Shown: in pieces, positions 54,778 to 63,963 of the stretch
How positions within the stretch are numbered: position 1 is the stretch's first letter
How the letters are laid out: each line of letters opens with the position of its first letter
NCBI GenBank assembly: GCA_003116855.1
Contig: BEWT01000001.1
Coordinates: 99,169-163,168 of the forward strand
Reading direction: 5' to 3'
Length of the DNA: 64,000 bases
Source: Desulfurococcaceae archaeon AG1
GTDB taxonomy: Archaea > Thermoproteota > Thermoprotei_A > Sulfolobales > AG1
Position numbers and translations under genes: made by a program
Notes under the pieces: model-generated
Told to the model about the DNA's origin: nothing
The model's database searches: none
What the model saw: the letters and a program-made list of their open reading frames with translations, nothing else

Positions 54778-56034
54778 GTGATCTTGGGAGCAAGCGGATC
54801 TTTTTATCCCCTAGGCGTTGGAAGACCGATAATGCTCTCAGGGATGGTTACTCTGATCCTGGGAGGGTTTGTCGGGACTCTCTTGATGCTCAAGTACCAA
54901 GGGATAGATATTGCTTTTGCAGAGAACCTCCCAGGAGCTGGTTTCCACTGGTTTCTAATGATCTATGGGTTTCTACTCTCGCTAATATCTTTGGAGATAT
55001 TCTCTCTCTTGTCCTTTGAGTGGTCGGGCAGGGTTGCTCCTACCCACTATATAGCCTTGTATCTAGCCCTCTTCTGGGGATCTGTTATCCTCTGGATCTA
55101 TGGCGAGGTTACTGCTTCCCTAGCCTTGGTATCGATCAATATGGCTTTACTGGCAGCATATGGATCATCTGTCTTTCTAAGACCCAGTAGGTTTGGTTTC
55201 AGGCCAACCCAATACAATATCCTCTTGGTCCTAACACCGGTAATAACGCTCTTGGTACTGTTACTCTGGATCCTTCAGAGGGTCTTTATGGGATCACCTA
55301 TATATGAGATAGGTATCGCCAGCCTCGTGCTCCCTCTCGGAGCTATACTGGCTGTAGAGTCGAGAGACATACAGCTCCTCACAGGCCAGGTTGGCGGGAA
55401 ACGCCCACCCTATAGGGTTATGATCATGGCTGGCTATGTGTTGGTAGTTATAGGTGTTATTATATATTCAGCCAAGATCCCTCATAAAGATGTTATTGGA
55501 GGGTTCCTAGTAATCATCGGCTCACTCCTGGCGTTCAAGGATCTAGGGCTTCTCTCAAGCCTTAGAAGCGGGGTTAGGGGAGGCCTTGTCCCAATCTATA
55601 TTGCTAGGTATTCATTCGTGCATATAGTGACAGCGTTCACATGGCTTCTGTTGGGAGGTGTTCTGTTCATGCTAACACCCCTCCTCATCGAGACATCAAG
55701 CCTCCCAAGGGATCTTGCTATACACGCTATGGCGCTTGGCTTTATATTCAACACTATATTTGGCGTGGATGCTGTGCTTATGTATAGCCATGCAGGGATT
55801 AGCCTTAGGAAAGTCCCCAGGCCTAGCTATATTCCCTACCTATTGTTTAACACATCCCTCATCCTAAGGGCTATCTATGACCTCACAGGGATCCAGGGGG
55901 TTACTGTGGCTTCAGCACCCCTTACAGGGCTTGGGATAGTTGTATTCTTCCTCATGCATAATATAAGGCTCTCCAGGCTTAGGAGGGAGATGATTGCTAT
56001 GAGGACTGGTAGTGCACATAATCCAGATTTCTAG
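54778..56034 (+). CDS. polytopic membrane protein, distantly NnrS/heme-copper-oxidase-like
   Basis: The 418-residue protein has about twelve hydrophobic helices. Histidines fall inside helices (GAGFHWFLMIYGFLLS, FVHIVTAFTWLLLGG, IHAMALGFIFNTIFGVDAVLMYSHAG), reminiscent of NnrS-type heme/copper membrane proteins of nitrogen-oxide metabolism. The match is weak and the metal role is inferred. The GTG start at 54778 sits about 30 bp from TATA ACTATATAG (54744-54752), so the mRNA is nearly leaderless. No partner genes for nitrogen-oxide chemistry are adjacent. Other readings are a transporter or an uncharacterised membrane protein. Confidence 0.6.
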   Translation: MILGASGSFYPLGVGRPIMLSGMVTLILGGFVGTLLMLKYQGIDIAFAENLPGAGFHWFLMIYGFLLSLISLEIFSLLSFEWSGRVAPTHYIALYLALFWGSVILWIYGEVTASLALVSINMALLAAYGSSVFLRPSRFGFRPTQYNILLVLTPVITLLVLLLWILQRVFMGSPIYEIGIASLVLPLGAILAVESRDIQLLTGQVGGKRPPYRVMIMAGYVLVVIGVIIYSAKIPHKDVIGGFLVIIGSLLAFKDLGLLSSLRSGVRGGLVPIYIARYSFVHIVTAFTWLLLGGVLFMLTPLLIETSSLPRDLAIHAMALGFIFNTIFGVDAVLMYSHAGISLRKVPRPSYIPYLLFNTSLILRAIYDLTGIQGVTVASAPLTGLGIVVFFLMHNIRLSRLRREMIAMRTGSAHNPDF

Positions 56035-56090
56035 ATCCCGTTGCTCGTGTTTTACATGTTCATGTTATTAAGGATCTATGACCGTAGCTG

Positions 56091-56099
56091 GATTATATA
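56091..56099 (+). promoter_or_regulatory. TATA box of the hexuloisomerase gene
   Basis: TTATATAAG centred at about 56095 predicts transcription from about 56121. This supports GTG 56132, and not the upstream ATG 56078, as the start of the downstream gene. GGGAAG at 56124-56129 is a plausible ribosome binding site. Confidence 0.55.
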
Positions 56100-56131
56100 A
56101 GCATTCTAGAATATCACTATTTAGGGAAGCT

Positions 56132-56791
56132 GTGGATAATCCCTCACCAAGACCCAGAACACAGGTAGATCTATCTAGTAAGAGTAATTACGAGACATTT
56201 AGAAGATCTATGATCAATATAGCCCGCTTTATACTTGAGGCTTCTGAGAAGATCTCTAGCGAGGAGATCTCAAGGGCTATCTCTCTACTCCTAGATGTAT
56301 ATAGGCAGAAGAAGAAGATCCTTGTTATGGGTGCTGGTAGAAGCGGATTGGTTGGAAGAGCCTTTGCCATGAGGCTATTACACCTAGGCTACCAGGTCAA
56401 CGTGCTTGGAGACACTATAGTCCCGCCTATAAGTAAGGGGGATCTTGTGATAGCAATAAGCGGTTCGGGGAGGACAAAGCTTATAGTAACAGCTGCTGAG
56501 GCTGCTAAAACAGTTGGTGCCTTGATACTAGGGATAACATCCTTCCCAGACTCACCGCTAGCCCAGCTATGCGATGCGGTAATAGTAGTGCCCGGCAGAA
56601 CCAAGGTTGCCCGTGAGGAGGATTACTTCATGAGACAGATTCTGGGGATCCACGAACCCCTAGCGCCCCTAGGAACACTCTTTGAGGATACGGCGATGGT
56701 TTTCCTCGACGGGCTTGTGGTTGAGCTGATGGAGAGACTGGGTATCAGTGAAGAGGATCTTGAGAAAAGGCATGCCAACATAGAGATATGA
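56132..56791 (+). CDS. hxlB: 6-phospho-3-hexuloisomerase
   Basis: This SIS-domain protein (219 aa from GTG 56132) has [70 protein letters not shown], the PHI signature, and [21 protein letters not shown]. It isomerises 3-hexulose 6-phosphate and fructose 6-phosphate; in archaea this is the reverse ribulose-monophosphate route that makes ribulose 5-phosphate for nucleotides. The partner synthase is not in this window. A longer frame from ATG 56078 would add 18 residues but begins upstream of the TATA box. Confidence 0.9.
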   Translation: MDNPSPRPRTQVDLSSKSNYETFRRSMINIARFILEASEKISSEEISRAISLLLDVYRQKKKILVMGAGRSGLVGRAFAMRLLHLGYQVNVLGDTIVPPISKGDLVIAISGSGRTKLIVTAAEAAKTVGALILGITSFPDSPLAQLCDAVIVVPGRTKVAREEDYFMRQILGIHEPLAPLGTLFEDTAMVFLDGLVVELMERLGISEEDLEKRHANIEI

Positions 56792-56855
56792 GGATCTATA
56801 CCAGGTGATTAACACTTATATCCCTCCGATAAGTATTGTTAATAGGTGAATCAGT

Positions 56856-57182
56856 ATAGAGTACGTCTACGCAACCCTCCTCCTACACTCGGCGGGTAAA
56901 GAGATTAGCGAGGATAATGTGAGAAAGATCCTATTATCCGCTGGAATAGAGGTTGACGAGGTAAGGCTGAAAAGCCTGGTGGCAGCTGTAAAGCAGATAA
57001 ACATCGACGAGGTTATCAAAACAGCTGTCTTCGCACCCGCGGCCGCAATAGCTGCTCCAGCACCACAGGCACCACAAGCGCAGCAGGAGAAGCAAGCCAA
57101 GCCAGAGGAGGAGAAGAAGGAGGAGAAGAAAGAAGTCACCGAGGAGGAGCTAGAGCAAGGACTCTCGGCTCTCTTCGGATAA
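56856..57182 (+). CDS. rpl12: 50S ribosomal protein L12 (P1-type stalk; apparent ATA start)
   Basis: The stalk protein has an N-terminal dimerisation helix region [57 protein letters not shown], a flexible Ala/Pro/Gln hinge and an acidic, Lys/Glu-rich tail ending [10 protein letters not shown], the factor-binding C-terminus. In other archaea the protein starts MEYVYA; here that Met corresponds to ATA at 56856-56858, with GGTG at 56845-56848 seven bases away. The frame is closed by TGA at 56847-56849, and no ATG/GTG/TTG occurs before GTG 56919, which would delete the conserved dimerisation helix. L10 and L1 are not adjacent, unlike many archaea. Confidence 0.92.
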   Translation: MEYVYATLLLHSAGKEISEDNVRKILLSAGIEVDEVRLKSLVAAVKQINIDEVIKTAVFAPAAAIAAPAPQAPQAQQEKQAKPEEEKKEEKKEVTEEELEQGLSALFG

Positions 57183-57191
57183 TTTTTTAAC
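57183..57191 (+). terminator. poly-T terminator after L12
   Basis: AATTTTTTAA directly follows the L12 stop codon. A run of six T is the usual archaeal RNA polymerase termination signal. A weak stem (GATTGG with CCAATC) follows but is not required. Confidence 0.5.
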
Positions 57192-57402
57192 AGATTGGTC
57201 GAATAGCTGTTTCCCAATCGAGGCATAGTGATCCATAGATATCTTTGTTTAATAACCATCAGATGGTTTTAGGCATTGCTCTCACCACTGCTAAGGATCT
57301 ATGTGAAAGCATCTAATTGCAAATCGTATCAACCAAGGCTATAGATCTCTCTTATGTTTATCAAAAATAAACGAGTTCTCTCAATATTAATACGGTGATC
57401 CT

Positions 57403-57858
57403 GTGGAGCTGGGCAAGATCCTTGAGGAGGAGGTTATGCTGAGAAAGATCTATGAGATCGGCTATGCGAGCATAGCCGAGGAGATCGAGAAGATCTCGAA
57501 GACCCTTTCTTGGTGCTCTAGAAGGGGTGAGAAGGGTATCTGCAATGAGCTCATAGAAGCCCTGGATCGTGCTGCAAGCTCTCTCGCAAAGCTCAGGATC
57601 TTTAAGACCCTCGGAGGCATAGATCCTGGAGACTCTTTCGATAAAGAGATACTTAGAAGCGTTTCCCATCTTGTGGAGAGCTATGCATCGATATTCAAGG
57701 GCTATCCCATGGATCCTTACGAGAGGGTTCCTGTGAGATCAAAAGCGGATCTATCTATGGGAAATATAAGGTTGAGGAGGGGTTATGTGCACATGATCCA
57801 TATAGTCATAGCTGTAAAGCTAGCAGCATGCGGCATAGTAGAGTTCATAGAGATATAG
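57403..57858 (+). CDS. possible GINS complex subunit (Gins51/15-like)
   Basis: The 151-residue protein has an N-terminal helical domain (LGKILEEEVMLRKIYEIGYASIAEEIEKISKTLSW, IEALDRAASSLAKLRIFKTL) and a C-terminal short domain VRSKADLSMGNIRLRRGYVHMIHIVIAVKLAACGIVEFIEI. This spacing of G-x-x-x-L-x-x-G then A-x-x-L/x-x-x-G-I-x-E resembles the GINS B-domain pattern, and the helix-then-B-domain order fits Gins51/15. I regard this as suggestive only. GINS activates the MCM helicase with GAN/Cdc45-like DHH proteins. GTG 57403 after GGTGATC is well supported. If not GINS, it is an unknown protein. Confidence 0.5.
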   Translation: MELGKILEEEVMLRKIYEIGYASIAEEIEKISKTLSWCSRRGEKGICNELIEALDRAASSLAKLRIFKTLGGIDPGDSFDKEILRSVSHLVESYASIFKGYPMDPYERVPVRSKADLSMGNIRLRRGYVHMIHIVIAVKLAACGIVEFIEI

Positions 57859-58081
57859 AATAGAGCTAGCTATCCTAACAATCACCCATCGCATGTAACC
57901 TAGATATCCCGCTCACTTGGACGGAGATCTCTCTCATCATACATCATAATAAATATATACTAATCGCTTGCAGGCTTGCAGGTCTTGTTGATAATATGCT
58001 TTAATGCCTTGCGGTTCTAACAGACAGAGTAAAGATCATTTACTCAGCTTGGGTTATGTTTCTTGCAGTATTATTCAGGGT

Positions 58082-58108
58082 CTCTATTAGCATTTAATGC
58101 TATTAGAG
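58082..58108. promoter_or_regulatory. 27-bp palindrome overlapping the hyuA TATA element
   Basis: The arms CTCTATTAGCATT (58082-58094) and AATGCTATTAGAG (58096-58108) are complementary except at one symmetric pair, around a central T at 58095. The GCATTTAATG core reads as a TATA box centred about 26 bp upstream of the GTG at 58122, so the transcript would be leaderless. A dyad exactly covering TATA is a likely repressor operator. Confidence 0.55.
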
Positions 58109-58121
58109 TAAAGACAGAAAG

Positions 58122-60110
58122 GTGGAGGATGCGGTTTTGACATTGGTTGTTGCGGTTGATGTTGGGGGTACTTTCACGGATTTTGTTTTCATGGATGACG
58201 ATGGTGCTGTGAGATCCTTTAAGATCCTTACCAACCCCAGGAGGCCTGAGGAGACGATCGTTAGGGGGTTGGAGATTATCGGGGCTAGGGTATCAGAGAT
58301 TATACATGCAACAACCATAGCTACCAATGCTTTGAGGGGTCAGGTGGGGCTCGAGATCCCCAGGGTTGCTTTGATAACTACCAAGGGTTTCAGGGATGTT
58401 ATAGAGATTGGTAGACAGAATAGGCCGAGGCTATATGATCAGTTCTTCGAAAAGCCAAAACCACTTGTCCCCAGGGAGCTTAGGTTCGAGGTTAATGAGA
58501 GGACAGGGCCTTCGGGGGAGATCATTGTTCCTCCAGATCCTGGGGAGGTATCTATGATTGCGGAGAAGATCTCTAAGGCTAATGTTGATTCGATCGCGAT
58601 CTCGTTCCTCCACTCATATATAAACCCCTCAAACGAGATCACTGTTAAAAAGATCCTTGCTGGTAGGTTTAGATACATAGTGGCATCACACGAGATAGCC
58701 CCAGAGCCGAGGGAGTATGAGAGGACATCAACAGCTGTGGTTAACGCAGTCCTCATGCCTCTTGTCTCTAGATATATAGGCTCCCTCGAGGAGAGCCTCA
58801 AGAGCTTCGGAGAACCGAGGCTCTATATTATGTCAAGCTCTGGGGGTCTTATCGATACCAGAGAGGCTGTTGAGAGACCAATCCAGGTTATAGAGAGCGG
58901 CCCGGCTGCAGGGGTTGTTGCAGCAGCAGAGCTGGCTAGAATGATTGGGGAGAGGAGGGTGATCAGCCTCGATATAGGTGGTACTACAGCAAAGGCTGGG
59001 ACTATAGTCGATGGCGAGATAGAGATCACGGGCGAGTATGAGGTTGGTGGCGAGGCTAACTATGGGAGGATTGTTAAGGGCTCAGGCTATCCGGTGAGAT
59101 TCCCATTCATAGATCTAGCCGAGGTCTCTGCAGGCGGGGGTACTATTATCTGGAGGGATGAGGCAGGAGCCCTGAGGGTCGGGCCTATAAGTGCTGGTTC
59201 AGACCCAGGGCCTATATGCTATGGGAGGGGAGGCTCTAGACCCACTATAACGGATGCAAACCTAGTTCTCGGAAGGCTTGGAGAGTCCCTTCTAGGAGGC
59301 TCTATGAAGCTATATAGTGATAAGGCTTTAGAGGGTCTCTCAAAGTTTGGAGACCCCTACGAGGTTTCTCTAGAGGCTATAAGGCTAGCAGATCTAGAGG
59401 CTGCGAGAGCTATAAGGCTTGTCACGGTTGAGAGAGGTCTCGACCCCTCCGAGTTCACCTTAATGGCTTTCGGAGGCGCAGGGCCTCAGCACGCTGTGGG
59501 GATTGCTGAGGAGATGGGGATTGAGAGGGTGGTCATACCACCACTCCCCAGTGTTTTCAGCGCACTCGGCCTACTACTAGCTGACTGGAGGTTCGAGCTG
59601 AGAGCCTCGTTCCCAAGAGATATAGAGGGTGCTTTCAGAGAGCTTGAGGAGAGGCTTCTCAAAAGACTTGGTAAAGTGGATCTCTTTATAAGATACGCGG
59701 ATGCGAGGTATGTTGGACAGGGCTGGGAGGTCACAGTACCCGTGGGGAGACCGGCTTCACTTGAAGATATAGCGAGGGCTTTTGAGGAGAGGCATCTAGC
59801 AACCTATGGCTTTAAGGTTGATAACCCTGTTGAGGTTGTTACCATAAGGGTTTTCGCTATAGTTAGGAGGAGGAAGCCAAAGCTCAAGGCCCCGGCGGGC
59901 TCTGGCTCTGCATCTCCTAGGGGGTATAGGAGGGCTAATATAGGTGGTAGCTGGATCGATGTTCCTGTATATTGGAGAGAGGATCTAGGTGTTGGTTCTC
60001 ATATCAAGGGCCCTGCACTCATAGATGAGTATGGTTCAACAACAGTTGTTCCCGAGGGCTGGGGTGTGAGGGTTGGGAGCTATGGGGAGCTCTTGATCGA
60101 GAGGATCTAG
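58122..60110 (+). CDS. hyuA: hydantoinase/oxoprolinase subunit A family protein (HyuA)
   Basis: The 662-residue ASKHA-fold ATPase has [16 protein letters not shown] at the N-terminus, a [15 protein letters not shown] nucleotide-binding loop, [26 protein letters not shown] and [21 protein letters not shown], with a C-terminal beta domain ending [17 protein letters not shown]. HyuA acts with HyuB in ATP-dependent hydrolysis of hydantoins or 5-oxoproline, or in carboxylation of acetone-type substrates; the actual substrate is unknown. Start GTG 58122 (leaderless by its TATA box) or TTG 58137. The gene lies 10 bp before hyuB. Confidence 0.9.
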   Translation: MEDAVLTLVVAVDVGGTFTDFVFMDDDGAVRSFKILTNPRRPEETIVRGLEIIGARVSEIIHATTIATNALRGQVGLEIPRVALITTKGFRDVIEIGRQNRPRLYDQFFEKPKPLVPRELRFEVNERTGPSGEIIVPPDPGEVSMIAEKISKANVDSIAISFLHSYINPSNEITVKKILAGRFRYIVASHEIAPEPREYERTSTAVVNAVLMPLVSRYIGSLEESLKSFGEPRLYIMSSSGGLIDTREAVERPIQVIESGPAAGVVAAAELARMIGERRVISLDIGGTTAKAGTIVDGEIEITGEYEVGGEANYGRIVKGSGYPVRFPFIDLAEVSAGGGTIIWRDEAGALRVGPISAGSDPGPICYGRGGSRPTITDANLVLGRLGESLLGGSMKLYSDKALEGLSKFGDPYEVSLEAIRLADLEAARAIRLVTVERGLDPSEFTLMAFGGAGPQHAVGIAEEMGIERVVIPPLPSVFSALGLLLADWRFELRASFPRDIEGAFRELEERLLKRLGKVDLFIRYADARYVGQGWEVTVPVGRPASLEDIARAFEERHLATYGFKVDNPVEVVTIRVFAIVRRRKPKLKAPAGSGSASPRGYRRANIGGSWIDVPVYWREDLGVGSHIKGPALIDEYGSTTVVPEGWGVRVGSYGELLIERI

Positions 60111-60120
60111 GTGATGTCTA

Positions 60121-61731
60121 ATGGTATCCTGGGAGGTTATCTATAAAGCCACTGTATATATAGCCGAGGAAATGGGTGTTGCTCTAAAGAGATCTGCTTT
60201 CTCACCAAATATAAGGGAGAGGATGGATCATAGCTGTGCTATAGTTAACAGGGATGGCTTGATAGTAGCCCAGGCTGAGCATATACCGGTCCATCTAGGG
60301 TCTTTCAGGGTTTGTGTTAGGAATATTATCAGGCTTCTAAGAGAGGGTAAGATCTATCTGGGCGAGGGTGATATGATAGTTTTTAACGATCCATATATAT
60401 CTGGGACTCATCTAAACGATGTTACAGTGATTGCTCCGATATATTATAGAGGAGATCTTGTGGGCTATGTTATTAACAAAGCCCACCAGGTCGATGTGGG
60501 AGGCCCTGTACCAGGTAGTATGAACCCTCTTGCGAGGACTATATATGAGGAGGGCTTCATAATACCCCCGGTTAGGATTGTTAAAGGAGGATCTATCGAT
60601 AACGAGATCCTCAGCATGATCGTGTCTAACACAAAGACTCCTAAGGTTACTGAGGGCGATACAAAAGCCCAGATAGCGGCTAACATTGTTGGTATTAAGA
60701 GAGTCTTGGAACTTATAGATAAATACGGTGTCACTACTGTTGAGGATGCTTGGGAGAGGGCTATTGAGCATGGTAGGGAGATAGCTCTTAAGAAGATCTC
60801 TAGCTGGAGGAGAGGGTCTTTCGAAGCCGAGGATCGTTTGGAGCTTGGGAGAGGAGATCTTGATCCAGTAATAAGGGTGAGGCTTGTGATAAGCGATAAT
60901 GGCGTAGAGGCTGATTTCACCGGAACTAGCAAGCAGATCGAGGCTCCATATAACGCTGTATACGGGGTGACATATGCAGCCACAGTATTCTCTGTGAGGA
61001 GCATAATGGAGGGCGAGGTCCCTGTTAACGAGGGTTTCTACAGCCTTGTCGAGGTCAGGGCTCCTGAGGGGAGTCTTGTAAACCCTGTAAAACCAGCCCC
61101 AGTCTCTGGAGGTAATGTTGAGACATCACAGAGAATAGCTGATACTGTTCTCAAAGCCCTCTCAATAGCAGTGCCTGAGAGGGTTCCCGCAGCAGGTTCT
61201 GGGACGATGTTTAATGTAATGATGGGGGGTAACGACCCTTCTAGGGGGTATTGGGCTTACTATGAGACTATAGGCGGGGGTACCGGAGGAAGGCCTGGGA
61301 AGCACGGTGTCTCAGGCGTTCATGTTAATATGACAAACACTCTAAATACTCCTATAGAGGTTGCTGAGAGATCATATCCAGTGATCTACACGGCATACAT
61401 GATTAGGGAGAATAGCGGTGGAAGGGGGAAATACAGGGGCGGGGATGGTATTATAAGGGCTTTCAAGCTTCTCAGCCCAGCAAGGCTCTCAATAATGGCG
61501 GAGAGGATTGAGAGGGCGCCGTGGGGTCTCTGGGGAGGCGAGCCCGGAAAGCCCGGGAGGATCATTATAAGGAAGATGGATGGTAGAGAGCTCATCATGC
61601 CAGGCAAGTTCACAATAGATCTTGAGGCTGGGGATGAGGTGGTGATAGAGACACCAGGAGGCGGTGGCTGGGGATCTGAGGAAACGGGTGGAGAAGGTCT
61701 CGATAAGGCATCCAATCATATCAAGCCCTAA
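60121..61731 (+). CDS. hyuB: hydantoinase/oxoprolinase subunit B family protein (HyuB)
   Basis: The 536-residue protein has the family core [88 protein letters not shown] and [22 protein letters not shown]. The C-terminal [16 protein letters not shown] is the usual end. It needs HyuA as partner. A regulator-like winged-helix gene follows 102 bp downstream. No adjacent racemase or carbamoylase was seen, so the pair could work on oxoproline, hydantoins or a ketone. Confidence 0.92.
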   Translation: MVSWEVIYKATVYIAEEMGVALKRSAFSPNIRERMDHSCAIVNRDGLIVAQAEHIPVHLGSFRVCVRNIIRLLREGKIYLGEGDMIVFNDPYISGTHLNDVTVIAPIYYRGDLVGYVINKAHQVDVGGPVPGSMNPLARTIYEEGFIIPPVRIVKGGSIDNEILSMIVSNTKTPKVTEGDTKAQIAANIVGIKRVLELIDKYGVTTVEDAWERAIEHGREIALKKISSWRRGSFEAEDRLELGRGDLDPVIRVRLVISDNGVEADFTGTSKQIEAPYNAVYGVTYAATVFSVRSIMEGEVPVNEGFYSLVEVRAPEGSLVNPVKPAPVSGGNVETSQRIADTVLKALSIAVPERVPAAGSGTMFNVMMGGNDPSRGYWAYYETIGGGTGGRPGKHGVSGVHVNMTNTLNTPIEVAERSYPVIYTAYMIRENSGGRGKYRGGDGIIRAFKLLSPARLSIMAERIERAPWGLWGGEPGKPGRIIIRKMDGRELIMPGKFTIDLEAGDEVVIETPGGGGWGSEETGGEGLDKASNHIKP

Positions 61732-61833
61732 TCTTATTGGATGCATATTAGGTCTTATGGATACTCCTGCACCGCTTTATTAGTGGTATAGCTTTTAAGC
61801 CTTGCCATGCTTGATAAGGGATTCGGTGTTGAA

Positions 61834-62184
61834 ATGGATCCTAGAGCTAAGCTTGTATCGATATTATCCCACCTCGATGGAAATATCCTAGCCCCCTCAG
61901 ATGTTGTTCTAAAGACAGGGCTGCCTAGATACGAGGTGCTCGGCGCATTCCATACTCTAGAAGCCCTCGGGATCGTGAGCATAGTGCATAGTAGGAATAA
62001 CTATAAACTATACACGCTATCAGACCTGGGGAGAAAGGTTCTCAAGGTTCTCATGGATGGAGGTTCTCTAGAGGATCTCGTGGAGAAGGGCATTGGGGCT
62101 AGTGATAGCGGTAATGAGATCCACGATAACGCTGGCTTAATGGGAAAAGCTGGTGAAGAGGCTGTTGAGGCGTCGAGCTCTTAG
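61834..62184 (+). CDS. small winged-helix protein
   Basis: The 116-residue protein (from ATG 61834) has an N-terminal HTH: MDPRAKLVSILSHLDGNILAPSDVVLKTGLPRYEVLGAFHTLEALGIVSIVHSRNNYKLYTLSDLGRKVL, a helix-turn-helix plus wing. The C-terminal 45 residues are acidic and low complexity. The ATG at 61807 is in frame, but TATA TTTTAAGC at about 61793-61800 and GGTG at 61825-61828 support the downstream ATG. It may regulate the hyu genes or others; no direct evidence. Confidence 0.7.
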   Translation: MDPRAKLVSILSHLDGNILAPSDVVLKTGLPRYEVLGAFHTLEALGIVSIVHSRNNYKLYTLSDLGRKVLKVLMDGGSLEDLVEKGIGASDSGNEIHDNAGLMGKAGEEAVEASSS

Positions 62185-62254
62185 AACGATTAGCAAGGAT
62201 CGGGGATAGCTTTCACACTATGGCGGGTAGCAGTTGCATTATTTTTGCCCCATG

Positions 62255-62270
62255 CTAGAAGATCTTCTAG
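62255..62270. repeat. 16-bp perfect palindrome
   Basis: CTAGAAGATCTTCTAG at 62255-62270 lies in the gene-free 216 bp between the winged-helix gene and the PINA gene. It is preceded by TTATTTTTGCCCC, which could terminate the upstream gene. It could be a protein-binding site or part of a terminator. No other copy was noticed. Confidence 0.35.
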
Positions 62271-62400
62271 GATAGATTCTCGATCTGTAGCGTTATTGTA
62301 AGGTCTTTCTAACATAGATCCCCGTCTATTCCATATTTCTTATTAGTGTTTGTATCCCTATTAACCTATTTAACGTAGATTCTATAGAGAATGGTGTTGT

Positions 62401-63963
62401 ATGGCTAGAACCGCTTTTGAAGAGATCTATGTGGCTGACCTCTCAGCCCTGATGGAGGAAGGCGTATCCAGGCTTGTCGAGGAGGGGAGAATAGCGGGTA
62501 AGATCCACGTTATAATTCCAGTCGTTGAGGAGCTTGCCAGGCTTGCTAGAGAGGGGAGTACTATAGCGTCTGCAGGGCTTGACGAGATCTCTAGGCTTAG
62601 AAGGCTCTCGGATCAGGGCGTTATTGAGCTCGCAATTGTTGATTACCCGAGGGCTAGGTTTGACCAGACGGTTGATCAGGTTGTGAGGAGATATGCCTAC
62701 GAGGTTGGTGGGAAGATAATAACAGCAGACCCGATCCAGGCGTCTGCTTCGAGGGCTATGGGTGTTGATGTGATCGAGGTTAGTAAGAAGCGTTCAGGGT
62801 TATCTATAGAGATGTTCTTCGATGGCGATACAATGTCTGTTCATCTCAAGGAAGGAGCCCCGCCAAGGGCTAAAAAGGGATCTCCTGGGAATTGGTATTT
62901 CGTGAGGCTTAGGGAAGAGCCTATGACTAGGGAGGAGGTTGAGAGGATAGCTAGGGAGATTCTGGAGATGGCCCAGAGTCCTAGGAACGGTGGTTTTGTT
63001 GAGAGCGAGAGGAGAGGATCAACTATAGTTCAGCTAGGTGATTACAGAGTGGTTATTGTGAGACCCCCGCTTGGGGATGGTTACGAGATCACGGTTACGA
63101 GACCTATAGCGAGGCCTAGGCTTGAGGACTATAGGCTCCCTGAGAAGCTCTTGAGAAGGCTTACAGAGAGGGCTGAGGGTATATTGATAGCAGGCTCTCC
63201 CGGGATGGGTAAGACTACATTCGCACAGGCTCTTGCTGAGTATTATATGAGGATGGGGAGGGTTGTTAAGACTATAGAGAGTCCGAGGGATATGAGGCTT
63301 CCTAGAGAGGCTTCCCAGTATTCTAAAGTATATGCTAGTGCTGAGGAGCTACACGATATACTGCTTCTAAGCAGGCCTGACTATACATTCTTTGACGAGA
63401 TGAGAGACGATCCCGATTTCAATTTATACATAGATCTCAGACTAGCGGGTATAGGCATGGTTGGTGTTGTCCACGCTGCATCGCCTATAGATGCTGTGCA
63501 GAGGCTATTGAGGAGAGTCGATCTAGGAATGATCCCGAGCATAGTAGATACAGTGATCTATATAAACAGGGGTAGTGTTGAGAAAGTCTACGAGATCGGG
63601 ATGACTGTGAAGCTACCAACAGGCCTTAGAGAGGCAGAGCTTGCTAGACCCGTAGTAGAGGTTAGGGACTTCCTGAGCGGGGAGCTTGAGTACGAGATCT
63701 ACACATTCGGCGAGCAGACAATAGTAGTCCCTGTGAAGAGGCTTAGACCCTCGGCTAGGGGTCATGCCGGCTCTGTCGAGGCAAGGATCCTGGGCGAGGT
63801 TGAGAGACTATTACCAGGTGCTGGCGTCTCTCTCGAGGGGGATACGCTCTGGGTGAGTGTTAGCAGGAATAATGTTGTTGATATTGGTAAGAAGTTTGTT
63901 AAGGTTAAGAGGAAGATTGAGAAACAATATGGGGTTAACGTTAAACTAAGGATCGAGGAGTAG
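62401..63963 (+). CDS. pina: PIN-domain ATPase PINA (PilT-like, Holliday-junction related)
   Basis: The 520-residue protein has an N-terminal PIN nuclease-like domain (YVADLSALMEEGVSRLV, IPVVEELARLA, GGKIITADPIQASASRAMGVDVIE), a central VirB11/PilT-type ATPase (Walker A AGSPGMGKTTFAQALA at about 262-277, DYTFFDEMRDDPDF) and a C-terminal KH-like domain (VSVSRNNVVDIGKKFVKVKRKIEKQYGVNVKLRIEE). In Sulfolobus the orthologue promotes Holliday-junction branch migration and interacts with Hjc. TATA CTATTTAAC at 62365-62373 makes the mRNA near-leaderless at ATG 62401. At 63968 a TTG opens a frame (EGRVGKAPRR) that runs off the window and may be the next gene. Confidence 0.92.
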   Translation: MARTAFEEIYVADLSALMEEGVSRLVEEGRIAGKIHVIIPVVEELARLAREGSTIASAGLDEISRLRRLSDQGVIELAIVDYPRARFDQTVDQVVRRYAYEVGGKIITADPIQASASRAMGVDVIEVSKKRSGLSIEMFFDGDTMSVHLKEGAPPRAKKGSPGNWYFVRLREEPMTREEVERIAREILEMAQSPRNGGFVESERRGSTIVQLGDYRVVIVRPPLGDGYEITVTRPIARPRLEDYRLPEKLLRRLTERAEGILIAGSPGMGKTTFAQALAEYYMRMGRVVKTIESPRDMRLPREASQYSKVYASAEELHDILLLSRPDYTFFDEMRDDPDFNLYIDLRLAGIGMVGVVHAASPIDAVQRLLRRVDLGMIPSIVDTVIYINRGSVEKVYEIGMTVKLPTGLREAELARPVVEVRDFLSGELEYEIYTFGEQTIVVPVKRLRPSARGHAGSVEARILGEVERLLPGAGVSLEGDTLWVSVSRNNVVDIGKKFVKVKRKIEKQYGVNVKLRIEE

